From positions 3,224,001-3,288,000 of the forward strand of contig CM114272.1 in assembly GCA_050084515.1 (NCBI GenBank): a stretch of 64,000 nt of DNA, read 5' to 3'. The notes under the pieces are model-generated. The model saw only the letters and a list, made by a program, of their open reading frames with translations. It was not told the origin of the DNA and ran no database searches. Both the position numbers and the translations under genes were made by a program. The DNA is from Blasia pusilla (Eukaryota; Marchantiophyta; Marchantiopsida; Blasiales). Within the stretch, counting starts at the first letter, position 1; each line of letters begins with the position of its first letter. Shown here piece after piece: positions 23,526 through 34,071 of the stretch.

Positions 23526-24300
23526 TGTGATACCCATAATTTTGCAATTTTCAAGATTAACACATTTTTGTATCAACCGGAATATAGATCTCTTCCGGAA
23601 TGAAGACTCTATGAAGCAAAGTTTGTATATAAAAGAATGTCTTGAATATTATTTTTGCGCATTGGAAGAATGAGGAGTATTGGAGTGGATCACAAAGCTC
23701 CTAGGATAAGGCAGAGAGGTGGAACATTAGGGATTTGTCTTGGAGGAGAGGTAAATGAATTCACCAAGTCTAAAGACCAAGAGCGAAGCTTGGCAAAGAC
23801 AACAAAGCCTAATAAAGAACGTGTTTATGAAGTGCTTTGCTCTTGAACGAAGTACGATGAAGAAGAAGAAGCACTAGGTACTTCGCTCTTCAACAAAGCA
23901 CTAAGGCAAAGCAGCAATGCTTCACGGAAGAACGAAGCACGTGGAACAATCGTGACGAATGCAGCACTTTGTCTTCAGAAGAAGAGGGAGAGCTTTGTCC
24001 GTCAACAAAGAGGTAGGTCGATCCCTGTGTGCTCTGGCTTCGGCCTGCTGCGCAAGTTTGTGGGTACTCCATCCATGAAAATGACTGCCCGGGTAGTAGG
24101 CAGGAGCTTATGTGGGAAAATTCTTGAACGGTTTCTTGGTTGTGGCGGCGCGGATATAACTACCTTGCCCCAACGGTAAGAGCGTGGCGAGTGAGATAAC
24201 GAAGTGTGTCTACCTCTTCGTACTTTGCATAAGAGCGGAGCGCAGATTCTCTCTGCGCTTCGCATACGACCAAATCACAGCACCGCACTTAGTTCCCCGT
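23526..24300 (+). repeat. Solo LTR-like element, GAAGC-rich family (copy a)
   Basis: Begins TGTGATACCCATAATTTTG and is homologous over several hundred bases to the sequence starting at 56739 (TGTGATACCCAAAATTTTG). Shared blocks include CAAAGCTCCTAGGATAAGGCAG, GGATTTGTCTTGGAGGAGA and many GAAGC/GAAGT words. The TG start and repeated occurrence suggest a retrotransposon LTR. The right end is not defined; homology fades after about 24.0 kb. No internal domain is visible next to it. Confidence 0.5.
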
Positions 24301-24629
24301 GATATTGCAAAGCGCTTCGTAATGAAGCGCTGACCCCTCCCTCCCTCAACTTTTAGTTAGGGTAGGGTTGCGGCTGATGATACCGCCAAACATGCATGCC
24401 ATTGACATGAGTTGGTGGTGCTTCTCCGTTTAAGGTTTCCAACTACAGTGATCCATTATCATATATCGCTAATACACAATAGAGTCCCATCCAATTTAAT
24501 TTTAACTTCCCAGGGAACTTCAACCAAGGATTATCATACATCAACATGTGGTCCCCGTTACCTCTAGATTGCGGTCCTAGTTGTTGGTCGTATCATTGTT
24601 TTCATTCATCTTGTATGAGTTTGGTCTAG

Positions 24630-25341
24630 CGTTGAGCTACAACCCATGTTTCCTCCAACTCTATTAAGGTCTCATTCCTCCCTTGGAGAATCCCTATAGC
24701 GTCCTCCGTTCTATTCTCCTCCAGCGCGCGATAAGTGGGCAAAGCCCATTCAATAAGGGTCAAGGGCTGAACTCCATAAGTAAGGTACAAAATTGTGGGT
24801 CTCTCTAGGCCCACCGGCCCGCTCCCGTGGTATCGGTGCATCTAGAGCACCTACCGGTCTACTCTTACTTGTGGACCCGTCGAATCCCACGAAAATCCCG
24901 TGGTCACCAGTTGCTCCTCACTCATGTTGAGCTCTACCCGCTCAGACAACTTGAAGACCACCTTGAATGTGGGTTTCGCCATGTGAAGCAATATCGCATC
25001 CCAAACTCTCCTCTGTAACTCTTGGTCCAACATCCCATACCGATACTATACGGATTGCGCCTCACTCATCCCATATTTGGCAATGATCAACCATTGCATG
25101 CACGTGAACGCCTTCCTTTAACTCTCACCTGATCTCTTCTAAAAATCCTTTAGACTCTTCAGCTTGTCGGTTTGTATGCCTTGGTAGCTCCTCCCCAACT
25201 ATCAGAAGAACTCCACTGTAGGACTGAAACTTGGTGGTCCTCTACCACGAGAGGTCTCTGCCACCTCACCACTCTCACTACCATCCTCTTGATCTTGAAC
25301 TTGGGCTGACAGTGTAGGCCTCTCCCCCCTCACTATCTTAT
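24630..25341 (-). pseudogene. Gypsy gag remnant (same family as the 48.5-55.9 kb element)
   Basis: The minus strand encodes degenerate Gag. The best part (24851-25033) reads LQRRVWDAILLHMAKPTFKV..LSERVELNMSEEQLVTTGF, nearly the same as the gag of the large Gypsy at about 55.05-55.25 kb. DNA similarity continues on both sides through frameshifts and stops, up to 25341, where the Copia element begins within the gag homology. So the Copia inserted into this remnant. A TAG codon after the AQSV motif is shared with the other copy. Confidence 0.75.
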
Positions 25342-25807
25342 TGTTGGATTCTCAACATCCACTTCTATGAGTACCATTAAGATGATCGACCTCCTTGTAT
25401 GAGGAGAAGCCGAGATTGATGGTTCCGGCTTAGATATCGAAGGAGTCATACTAATATTAGTATGACTACGTAGGTGGTTTATGGAGTAGCGTTATTAGGA
25501 CTATCTAACCCTATATTGCATCAAGATGCAGGACACCTTGATGCAATATAGGGTTAGACACTCCTAAGGGTAGATGTGCAAAAAAATTCTATTAATAGAA
25601 ACAAAGAAAAATAGGTAAAAAACCCTAGTTTCTCGAGTAGTGAAATATTCGAGAGCCGCAACGGTAGCATATTCTCATATGTCGAGTTATCTCCATGTTC
25701 AGGTTTCATCGAAGCTCTTTTGTGAGCATACAGACGGACTAGGCCACTTTGTATCTCCAAGTTTTGTAAAAGATATGAGTGATTTTGTCACTTTTTGTTC
25801 TCTCACA
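25342..25807 (+). repeat. 5' LTR of Copia copy 1
   Basis: Starts TGTTGGATTCTCAACATCC, ends TTCTCTCACA directly before a tRNA-type primer-binding site; 466 bp. The same start recurs at 27572 after a polypurine tract. Inside are a perfect 24-bp palindrome (25444-25467) and a perfect inverted repeat with 22-bp arms (25504-25525 / 25537-25558, 11-nt loop). Confidence 0.85.
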
Positions 25808-25826
25808 TGGTATTAGAGTAGTAGGT
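25808..25826 (+). other. Primer-binding site of Copia copy 1
   Basis: TGGTATTAGAGTAGTAGG immediately follows the LTR; it resembles the plant Copia PBS (TGGTATCAGAGC), complementary to the 3' end of initiator-methionine tRNA, with a C-to-T change. The second copy keeps TGGTATCAGAG. Confidence 0.75.
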
Positions 25827-25879
25827 TTTCCAGTATTTTGTATCTAGCAATCTAGTGTGTCTGCACAAAATCTTGACAG

Positions 25880-26547
25880 ATGGCTACTTCTTTGTCAGTT
25901 TGTGCTCGACCTCCTGCGCTGGATGAAGGGAAGTTAGATGGGTCTAACTATACATTGTGGAAGTTCAAAATAAGAACTCTCCTCGAATCATTTAAGATCT
26001 GGGAGACGGCCATAGGGATCGATTTCGAATCCACACTATACTTTAAGTTCTGCATGTTCATCTTCATGTGGTGATATCGATCGTGTTGTATTGTTGGCAT
26101 GGAAACACAAAAATGTTGACGCTCTATATGCCATTGTCACGAATGTAACTGATTATGTCATGACTCTCATTCAATATACGACCACTGTTGTTGAGGCGTG
26201 GAACATTCTGAAGAATCTGTATGAAACAAGGAATGAGAAACGATTTCATACTGATTCTTAAGCGGCGTTGGTCTTAATTGAGTATTCAATGCAGTGACCA
26301 AACTGTCATACCTCAAAGGCAAAATCCTTATGCACCAACGTGCCAGATCTTTGCTAGACTTTGAAATTCCTACAAACGCCATCTGATGTTGAATATTCTT
26401 GATCCTTATAAAAAATTTCTTTGTACTTCCTTCTTCTGAAAATTTTTCAATCGTAAGTTGATTCTTCAGATTTTGAATCCGCTTACTTTTGAACAATTTA
26501 GTGCAATGTTGGTAGAAGAGGAAATGCGCTTCAAAGCTTACCATTTC
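25880..26547 (+). pseudogene. Copia gag with internal inversion (copy 1)
   Basis: The plus strand starts like the second copy (MATSLSVCARPP.., then KLDGSNYTLWKFK, the Copia Gag N-terminal motif) and runs, with one frameshift near 26070, to the NQYETRNE-equivalent at about 26238. From about 26244 to 26480 the gag sequence is reversed: its continuation (QNL.NQLT..KFSEEG, then YDSLVTALNTQ) is read on the minus strand. At 26479 the plus-strand frame resumes with PLTFEQFSAMLVEEE. The block is bounded by short inverted repeats: 26211-26227 versus 26244-26259, and TAAGCGG 26259-26265 versus CCGCTTA 26479-26485. Confidence 0.85.
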
Positions 26548-26757
26548 AAGGTACTCTTTGTAGAGAGGCACTAGTTCACTCGCTATTTAGTTTATCACTT
26601 TGGGGAACGGTTCATGAACCAGGTCATGCAATCTCCAACTCCGGTGATTCTTCCTATCATCACATATGGAAGAACATGATTGTATTTTGTATGTCCTTAT
26701 ATAGCGATCCATGAACGTCAATAGGCATGCTCAAGGAGGGTTTAACACTAGTTGTGC
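26548..26757 (+). repeat. Gypsy LTR fragment inside Copia copy 1
   Basis: Reverse complement of the Gypsy LTR at about 46.62-46.83 kb. Shared blocks include TAGTTTATCACTTTGGGG, GGTTCATGAACC and CAATCTCCAAC. It abuts the gag sequence directly. 26758-26950, before the RNase H part, has no assignment. Confidence 0.7.
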
Positions 26758-26954
26758 TATCTTCCTCCTGTACAAGCGTAAAGAAGTTTATAAGGATTTT
26801 ATAGTTAGGAATTTTGGGGTCCGATGTAACGAAGAAATGATCGCCTCGGCACTTCCATTTGTGCTATCTGTCATAAGAGAATGGAGAGTATACATAATAA
26901 TTTTGTATTGAAAAAAGATAACTTCTTAGAGAGTTCACCTTACATCGACCACGT

Positions 26955-27497
26955 TTGCCACAACTAGAAGGCCCGCCCTTACTCGAAGAAAAGCTCTCAA
27001 CACGACAACGTGTGTTAAAGTACAGTAAAGGCACTATCGAGTATGACATTACCTATGGAGCAGGGACGGAAATGATAGCCTTTTGTGACTTGGATTGGGC
27101 AGGAGATTCATATTTTCGGAGATCAATTTTGGGTTATTGCTTCTTAGGAGGATCAGGTGTGGTTTCATGGGTGAGCAAGAAGCAACCTAGAATGGTTCTT
27201 TCTTCTACCGAGGCAGAGTACAAGGCGGCTTCTTATGCTTCTTGTGAAGCAGTATGGTTGAGATGGATATTAGAGGACATAGGAGAAGCACCAGAAAGTG
27301 CTACTATAATGTGGTGTGACAATGAGAGTTTTTTTGCCATAGCACATAATCTTATGTTTCATGCTCGTACAAAGCACATAGAGATCCATTATCATTTTTT
27401 TCGTGAAATGATCGAGAGAGAGGTTTTGAAGTTAGTGTATTATCCAACAAAGGATAACCGTGCAGACATCTTTGCGAAAGCTTTGAGCAGAGATTAG
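26955..27497 (+). pseudogene. Copia RNase H segment (copy 1)
   Basis: 180 open codons corresponding to the last domain of Copia Pol: KYSKGTIEYDITY, then CDLDWAGD (RNase H strand with catalytic Asp), SWVSKKQ, LSSTEAEYKAAS (catalytic Glu), WCDNES (catalytic Asp), HARTKHIEIHYHFFRE and DNRADIFAKAL. This part is intact and ends 74 bp before the 3' LTR. Everything N-terminal in Pol has been deleted, so it is a fragment, not a gene. Confidence 0.9.
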
Positions 27498-27561
27498 CTT
27501 CACTAGCATTTGAAGGATCTTGGTATCGGTCGAAGATAGTAGTACATATAAGAGTGGATAT

Positions 27562-27757
27562 TGAGGGGGGTTGTTGGATTCTCAACATCCACTTCTCTAA
27601 GCACCATTAATCTGATTGGCCCCCTTGTATGAAGAGAAGCCTAGATTGATGGTTCCGACTTAGACATCGAAGGAGTCATAGTAATATGACGTAGGTGGTT
27701 TATGGAGTAGCGTTACTAGGAATATCTCAACCACCTATGTCATATTAATATGACTCA
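27562..27757 (+). repeat. Polypurine tract and truncated 3' LTR of Copia copy 1
   Basis: TTGAGGGGGG (27561-27570) precedes an LTR start TGTTGGATTCTCAACATCC at 27572. The LTR follows the 5' LTR only to about 27725. It then folds back: 27729-27755 is the reverse complement (25 of 27) of 27674-27700. The rest of the LTR is missing. Confidence 0.8.
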
Positions 27758-27759
27758 AT

Positions 27760-29340
27760 ATGAGCAACAAACTGGTGAAGCATTGCTACACTCTTTGGAA
27801 CATGCATTTGCATCCCGAAGAGCCAGGAGTTGATTTTGCGAGGCTTGTACACGCCCATGTAATTGATTTGGTAGGAGCCTTAACTCCGGGAGAGAAGTCT
27901 TATCTTTCTCCCTTCTTGATCCGTTTATACCTATACATCAAAGAGATCGCACTTGATGAAGCCTGGAAGTGGATCACAGTTACACCAATTAGAAAACCAA
28001 GAACGATCGAAGCATCTGCCTCGAGCACCCGAGAGGCAGTAGCAACAACAACAACAACAGCTCAAAGTGCGCCAAGAACAAGGGAAAGACTGGCGGAAGG
28101 ATCTTTGTCTCGTACGTCCTTGCATTCTCTCGAAATTCCAAGACCTAAGAGGTTCAGGATTAAATCACAAGAAGAAGAAGACAAAGAAGCAGTCGAAACA
28201 CCTGTGGCCGCCATAATAGAACCGGCTATAATTCCTTCGAGTTTGGGGGATAGCTTTGTAGTACAGCCCTTCCATAGGACCTTGAGGCACTTGACCTCAT
28301 TCCTAGGGGTTGAACTCGTGCTTCAAGATTTGAAGAAGATTGGGAAGTTGTCCGACCATGCGCCTACATAGGACTACTTGGATATCTTGAGGGAGATGTA
28401 GAGCATTGCCGTCAAGACTCGAATATAGAGGACCCTTCGAGAGTCTATGGAAAGACAGACCCGCACTTAGGAGAAAGAAATTGAAGAGCTTCAAAAGTCT
28501 TTTTGTAGAGCCGAGGTAGAATTGGTGGAAGCTAGGTACAAATTGCACAATGTCTAGGAGTGGGAGAGTCTTGCAGTTGACATCAAGCACAAAGCGGATC
28601 AACTCTTTGCACAGTTGCAACAATCTTCGCTCTATATGGAGAAGCTGCAAGAACGGATTGTTCTTCTCCAAGCAGGCCTTAAGAGTGGGATGCTAGAGAA
28701 CGCCAAGAAGGATTAGCTCCTCATAGACCAGAAACAGACAACAATCTTTGCTCTATACGGTGAAGCTGCAAGAACGGATTGTTCTTCTCCAAGTAGGCCT
28801 TAAGAGTGGGATGCTAGAGAACGCCAAGAAGGGTTAGCTCCTCATAGACCAGAAACAGAAAAACATTGACTTGGTAGCCCAATGGAGCCAAGCTATGATG
28901 AAGGTTGCGGTGCTGGAGGCAGATCAGAGGCTTCACGCTGAAGTACGCAAAGAATCAGAAAAGGCACAAGAATTGATTGATGAAGCTATTTAGAACTTCG
29001 AGGCCCAAATAATCAAAGAATTGGAGTACATGGATCAGTATTGGAGGCAACAGCTCGAGCAGCATATTGTTGCGCTATCAGAGGTTAAAGAACCCCCGTG
29101 TTTGCATGATTCACCCCCGATTCCTTTTGTGCCTATAGAAGTGCGAGTACAGAAGGAGGTCTTGGGTTCCTCAAGGGTAGTAGCAGGATGGAGAGAAAGA
29201 ATGAGGAACACTACACCTTAACTCATCAACAAACCCTCAATTGTTCATGGCCAACCTCCCCATGATGTTGAAATTGTAGAATTACCGAATGATAGGAGTC
29301 CTTAGGTATATTGCGGCAGTAGAATAGAATAGAGAAGAGT
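27760..29340 (+). pseudogene. Degenerate retroelement ORF with Ser/Thr linker and coiled coil
   Basis: The open part (27760-28371, 203 codons) begins with a helical N-terminal region (DFARLVHAHVIDLVGALTPGEKSYLSPFLIRLYLYIKE) resembling N-terminal regions of Gag-like or accessory proteins of plant retroelements. A Ser/Thr-rich and acidic linker follows. The frame then continues to about 29220 as a long heptad-like coiled coil (KEIEELQKS, YMEKLQERIVLLQ), interrupted by several TAG codons. A 121-bp tandem duplication (28621-28741 / 28742-28862) shifts the frame. A purine tract at 29366-29374 and a TGTAGTGCCC LTR-like start at 29377 follow, so this is probably the last ORF before a 3' LTR. Precise family not identified. 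Confidence 0.55.
28621..28862 (+). repeat. 121-bp tandem duplication
   Basis: Two adjacent copies, offset 121 bp, with a handful of substitutions. The unit length is not a multiple of three, so it breaks the coiled-coil reading frame. Confidence 0.9.
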
Positions 29341-29376
29341 GTTCATTGGGACGTCTCACATTTGAGTGAGGGGGTA

Positions 29377-30188
29377 TGTAGTGCCCACGTTTTTGAAATT
29401 TTCGTAGAAAGATCATTTTTTGTACAAGGTTGTAGTGAAGTCTTCCTTGAGTGAAGATCAAAGACTCAATACCACGAGTAAAAACATATACTTTACCAAA
29501 ATCGTGTGAAAACATGGAATGACAGAACTCTGATGAAAGGACAAGAGATAGGAAGAGATTAAGGACTGTCGTGGAAGAGTGAAAAAATTGTAGAAGTAGG
29601 AAAAGACTGGACAAGAAGTTAGAGTAAGAAGTGTGGGTACTTCTCAAGGAAGAACGCAGTATGAATAAGTAGTGAAGACTATTAACAAAGAATGTAAAAG
29701 ACTTCTTCTTTGCAACAGAAGATCCAAGGGAGTCTTTGTCCAAAGACTGTGAACAAAGAACGAAGATTGAAGAGCAAAGACTAAGAAATCCAAGAAGGAA
29801 GAGGAAGAAGGAAGAGGAAACCAAAGAGTCTTCACAAATCAGAAAGATGTATGAAGAATAGGAATAGAAATATAAAGAATTTTTTGGAAGAAAGCGGGTA
29901 GAAAAGAAAAGTCTAAGGAGGAATCTTCCCATTGGCATTAGGATAAGATTCTTCATGAAGATAGGATCGCGAAGATAAGACTGCGAAGACCGCAAAGACT
30001 CTGAAGACTGAACCGTCCCTGCGCTTTTGGAAGCCGAAAATGAAGAGGCGCAACAATTTAGAAGGGAGTGGAAATAAAATGTCAGAGCAACTAACCACCT
30101 TAGAAAGATAGAGGGTTAGATAATCTGAACCAAGGAGGGCCAGATTACTAGTTAGAAATCTAGAGTCCAATAGGAAGATCAATCAAGA
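29377..30188 (+). repeat. Putative LTR start and purine-rich stretch
   Basis: TGAGTGAGGGGGTA followed by TGTAGTGCCCACG has the form of a polypurine tract plus LTR start. Downstream the plus strand is strongly purine-rich (GAAGAGGAAGAAGG-type words). The long minus ORF here (29282-29995) is a by-product of that composition. The right end of the LTR is undefined and may include the tandem array that follows. Confidence 0.45.
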
Positions 30189-31130
30189 ATTGTAAGAGAT
30201 TATGATTTCTACTCTTCCACATTTGAGGATTTCAAATCTTAATCTTGTGGAGGCCGTATCTTTCAATTGAAGCTAAGATTTTGAGGAAACGTGGATTGTG
30301 CAGAGGTACTTTAGCCCTGAAAATGTCAAGGCCAACCAAGTTACAGAGACGAAGTTGTGAGAGATTTGAGTTTCTATTCTTCCACATTTGAGGATTTCAG
30401 ATCTAAATCTTGCGGAGGCCATATCTTTCAAGTAAATTGTCACATGAAGGTGAGATCTTGAGGAAATATGGAGTATAAAAATTTTCTATAGCCCTAGTAA
30501 TTTCAAGGCCAACCAAGTAACAAAGACGAAGTTGTGAGAGATTTGAGTTTCTGCTCTTCCATATTTGAGGATTTGAGATCTAAATCTTGCGGAGGCCATA
30601 TCTTTCAGGTGAAGTGTCACATGAAACTGATATTTTTAGAAAAAATGGAGTGTAAAGAGGTGCTTTATTCCTACAAATTTGAAGGCCAATTAAGTTACAA
30701 GAACAAAGTTGTGAGAGATTTTAGTTTTTACTCTTCCGTATTTGAGGATTTTAGATCTGAATCTTGCAGAGGCCATATCTTTCAGGTGAATTGTCATATG
30801 AAGCTGAGATTTTGCAGAAACGTGGAGTGTAAGGAGGCACCATAGCCCTAAAAATTTTAAGACTCAAAAAGTTACAAATACGAAGTTGTGAGAGATTTTA
30901 GTTTTTGCTCTTCCATATTTGAGGATTTCAGATCAAAATCTTTCGGAGGCCATATCTTTCAACTGGAGTGTCACATGAAGCTAAGATTTTGAGGAGAGGT
31001 GGAATAAGACATATCCTTCATATGGAGTGTCATATGAAGCTGAGATTTTGAGGAAAGATGGAGTGTAAGGAGACGCCCAACCTCTGGAAATTTCAAGCAC
31101 AACCGACTTCTAGAGCAGAAGTTGTGTGGT
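30189..31130 (+). repeat. Tandem array, 177-bp unit
   Basis: Five to six units. Unit starts (GTTGTGAGAGATTT) are at 30354, 30531, 30708 and 30885, exactly 177 bp apart; a first, shorter unit starts near 30189 and a broken last one ends about 31130. Each unit contains TTGAGGATTT.AGATC, GGAGGCCATATCTTTCA, GAAGCTGAGATTTTG and AAGGCCAACCAAGTTAC. Units differ by many substitutions but not in length. They may be an expanded subrepeat of a Gypsy LTR; no continuous ORF spans them. Confidence 0.9.
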
Positions 31131-31319
31131 ATTGAAGATTCTCCTCTACTTGATTGGAAGTCGTGCAATATTTCGGATGTAGTGAAGTCGACTACATGAT
31201 GAATATCAAGATGAAATCTTGAATCTAGTGCAAGTGGTCTTGCATGAATTGAAAAGTTTCGACAAGAATTCAAGATACAAACTTCTCAATTAAACCTTGC
31301 ACATATTCAAATCCGAGAG

Positions 31320-31832
31320 TTGAAGGCAACACGAGAGGTTTTGAAGAAGGTGTTGAAAGATAGCTCTAGTGTGATGTTGGATCTTTCCAAATCTCTGGTG
31401 GATGTTCAAGAGAAGGCATCATCATTAGCGACTACTCCCTACAGTTCAGAATTGCATGAGATTGTTGATACTTTGGAAGTGAAAATGAAATCTTATGTTG
31501 AAGCTACAAAGGTTGCTCATTTCTCTTTCTGTCAAGAGCAAGAGATAGAAAAAGAAAACCAATTTACACGTAGAAAGAATGTGAGAATCTCCGGATTTCT
31601 GAAAACAAAGAGCGAAGAAGTTAAGAGTGTTGTCACCAAGTTCTTGGTCAATACACTTCATGTTCACAACCCGGACTTAGTTCATGCTTTTCGCATTGGG
31701 AAAACGGGAACACAACCTCGTGATATTCTAGCTAAGTTTGTTAATGAAACTCAACGTGATACTGCCATGGCTAACAAGGCCATTCTTGAAGGACGGAGGA
31801 TATGGTTGGATCTTGATCTTACACCTCTATAA
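31320..31832 (+). pseudogene. LINE ORF1-like RNA-binding protein fragment
   Basis: 170 open codons without a clear ATG start. The first ~90 residues look helical and coiled-coil-like. The rest has the shape of the L1 ORF1 RRM region: RRKNVRISGF, then VHAFRIGKTGTQPRDILAKFVNE, and GRRIWLDLDLTPL at the end. In L1-type elements this protein coats the element RNA. The frame continues after a stop with KVKEAQEGGFIAYLRDGQAI, joining the endonuclease part through frameshifts. Confidence 0.75.
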
Positions 31833-31959
31833 GTTGAAGCTAGGAGAAAGAAGCTTGCAAAGGTCAAAGAGGCTCAAGAAGGAGGTTTTATTGCTTATCT
31901 ACGGGATGGTCAAGCAATTGTTACCCAAAGAAAAATAGAGTTATCAACCTAGCAATCCA

Positions 31960-32870
31960 AGAAGCTGAGAGTATTGATGTGGAATATATGCAGCCTTTCA
32001 ACAATAAAGTATGTGAGTGCTCTACCAATTTGGGATATGGCGGATATTATCAATATTATGGAGACTGAGGAACATGAGAGCAATACTATTGCGATGATGT
32101 AAGGGTTTACTTTGGTAGGATCGACATGAAACCAAAAAAGACAACCGGCATGAAGGGGTTATGGCGATATTGCTACTTTCATCAAGTCTCAATTTCTACC
32201 TCTTATACATTTAGAAGATCAAGATATTGGGGGCTAATATCATTGGCTACGTCTTGGTTGGGTTGGGGGATCTTATTGTTTTTTGGAAGTTTGTTATTTT
32301 GCACCACTATCCATGCCTATCTACTCAATGCGCACTTATAATCGAAGTCAACCGTTTCATCAACTTATTAGGGATGTTCTCAAATATCAAAGCAAAGGTG
32401 AAGTCTTTCTAGTTAGGGATTTCAATGCACGCATACCTACTGCTCAATTTACCCAATTCACTGATTCATTGACTGCTCCTCTTCTCGAAGAACCAGAGGA
32501 TGGTTTGTGGTCTAGAATCTCTTCAAATCTTTCTACAAATCCTTTAACAGAGCATTTTTTAACTTTCGAAGCCACTTTTAATTTGAAAGTTCTTAATGGA
32601 ACCTCTCATTTTCCCAACTCTCACTCCAATACATGTTTCTCCTCTATCGGTGCTAGCACCATCGACTTTCTTCTCTCCTCGCCCACTAATAGCTCTCATA
32701 TCTCTACATTTGACATTTTAGACCCTCAACCTGAATCAGATCATACCCCTCTTTTGTTTACTCTCTTAGTGTCAAAGGAAATTCCTCTCTCTTCATGTCA
32801 ATATATTTTAGCTTCTCCAAAGTTTCGCTTAGATCCTCGTAAAAAAAATCTTTACAGGCTAGATTTATAA
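31960..32870 (+). pseudogene. LINE AP-endonuclease region, frameshifted
   Basis: Starts with the endonuclease opening LRVLMWNI (about 31960). Central portions are spread over three frames. The longest part (32283-32870) holds FLVRDFNARI (catalytic D and N of the GDFNA box), STIDFLLSS and PESDHTPLLF (catalytic D and H). The domain nicks target DNA in active LINEs; here at least three frameshifts destroy it. Confidence 0.8.
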
Positions 32871-33309
32871 GAACTCTTGACTTAGATTATATGGAGTTCT
32901 AATCCAAAGAGGACAAGCTTGCAACTAACCGAAATGCTCAAGATCACTCCATCCAAGTTCTTTTCCGGGCACAGGGATAGAAGTGCTAGAAGGTTGCCTC
33001 GTAATTGGTGGTTTGACTCTAAACGCAAGCAAGCAAGGTTAAGATTAGTGGAGAAATATTTGGATATCCAAAGTCGGCTTATCATGACGCGTCTTTACAA
33101 ACACTTGGAGAAATCCAAAGAAACGAGTTTTCTTGCAGCGGGCAAGAGTCCTTAACAAGGGAACTCCATGATGACTCCAAATCATTTTGGAGACCGTTAG
33201 TAGTACGGTCTTCAAAACCTACTCTTGATTTGAAGTCTTTGATATCTTTTTCTAAAAAGCTCTACTTCTTTCCCCATGCTATATGTATGCCGCATTGTGG
33301 AGGATGCCA

Positions 33310-34070
33310 TGCTATTCTCTGAAGCAGAGGTGATGACTCAACTAAGAAGATTAGCAAATGGCAAATGTGAGGATCTGGATGGTCTTTCTATTGAACTTCT
33401 CAAATGGGGAGGAGATTCTATCTGACTGATCCTCACCAAAGTATTGGGTTGGACTATCTATAGTTCTCCTTCTACTTGGTCGCTACGGGAGATTGTTCCT
33501 ATTTCCAAATTAGGAAGGAAGGATTTGGTGACAAACTATTGCACTATCCTGGTAGGTAGTGTTTTTGCCAAGCTGTTTGGGAAATTGGTGGAGTCAAAGT
33601 TTAGCGCATGGATAGAGTCTTTCCAAAAGAGAGCACGCGTCCAAGCTAGTTTTTGCCTAACATACAACACCATCGACCATATCTTGGTCTTACGCATTTT
33701 ATGGGAGAAATCTAAGGGCAATGGGAAAGATTTATTTTGCGGTTTCATCGATTTCAAGAAAGCTTTTGATACCGTACCTTGTAAGTTCTTATGGGATAGG
33801 CTGCAACCCATTGGAGTACCACCAAATCTCCTAGCAGCCGTGGCCACGTTGTACCATTCCGTTCGGGCCAAGATCAAAGATTCACAAACTCAAGAGATCT
33901 TGAGTACTATCAGAGTCATTCAAGGTTGCCCTCTCTCCCCTACTCTATTTGGAGTTTTCATAGATGATATCGAAAAGTGGTTGGAGGAATGTGATAGTGA
34001 AGGTGTCAAGCTTGGAGACTTTTTTATCAAAGCTCTATTGTATGCAGATGATATCATATTACTTACATGA
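33310..34070 (+). pseudogene. LINE reverse transcriptase, N-terminal half
   Basis: After LSEAEVMTQLRRLANGKCEDLDGL and a TGA, the open part (33444-34070, 208 codons) carries RT blocks: VFAKLFGKLVESKF, NTIDHILVLR, FCGFIDFKKAFDTVP (first catalytic Asp), VIQGCPLSPTLFGVFID and ALLYADDIILL (the YADD catalytic pair). It stops at TGA right after the YADD block, where homology is lost. Confidence 0.88.
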
Positions 34071-34071
34071 G

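Larger units (their letters stand above)
25342..27757 (+). mobile_element. Copia LTR retrotransposon, deleted and rearranged (copy 1)
   Basis: Order: 5' LTR (25342-25807), primer-binding site, gag start (25880), an inverted gag block, resumed gag, a stray Gypsy-LTR fragment (26548-26757), RNase H (26955-27497), polypurine tract and truncated 3' LTR. Protease, integrase and reverse transcriptase are missing. It is related to the minus-strand copy at 34.8-39.1 kb, which lacks RNase H instead. It cannot move on its own. It inserted into a Gypsy gag remnant. Confidence 0.85.
31280..34070 (+). mobile_element. LINE (non-LTR retrotransposon), degenerate and cut off within RT
   Basis: The order ORF1-like RNA-binding region (31320-31832), AP endonuclease (about 31960-32870) and reverse transcriptase (about 33310-34070) on one strand is that of an L1-like LINE. 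Several frameshifts and stops break it. It ends directly after the YADD box, so the 3' half of RT, any RNase H and the tail are missing. LINEs usually lose their 5' end, so this loss came from a later deletion or insertion. Confidence 0.9.

Noticed and set aside
29282-29995. 237-codon minus-strand ORF rich in Ser, Phe and Leu
   Set aside because: Complement of a purine-rich LTR-like stretch; composition explains the openness and no domain is visible.
30189-31130. Array considered as CRISPR
   Set aside because: Contiguous 177-bp units without unique spacers, in a plant nuclear context.
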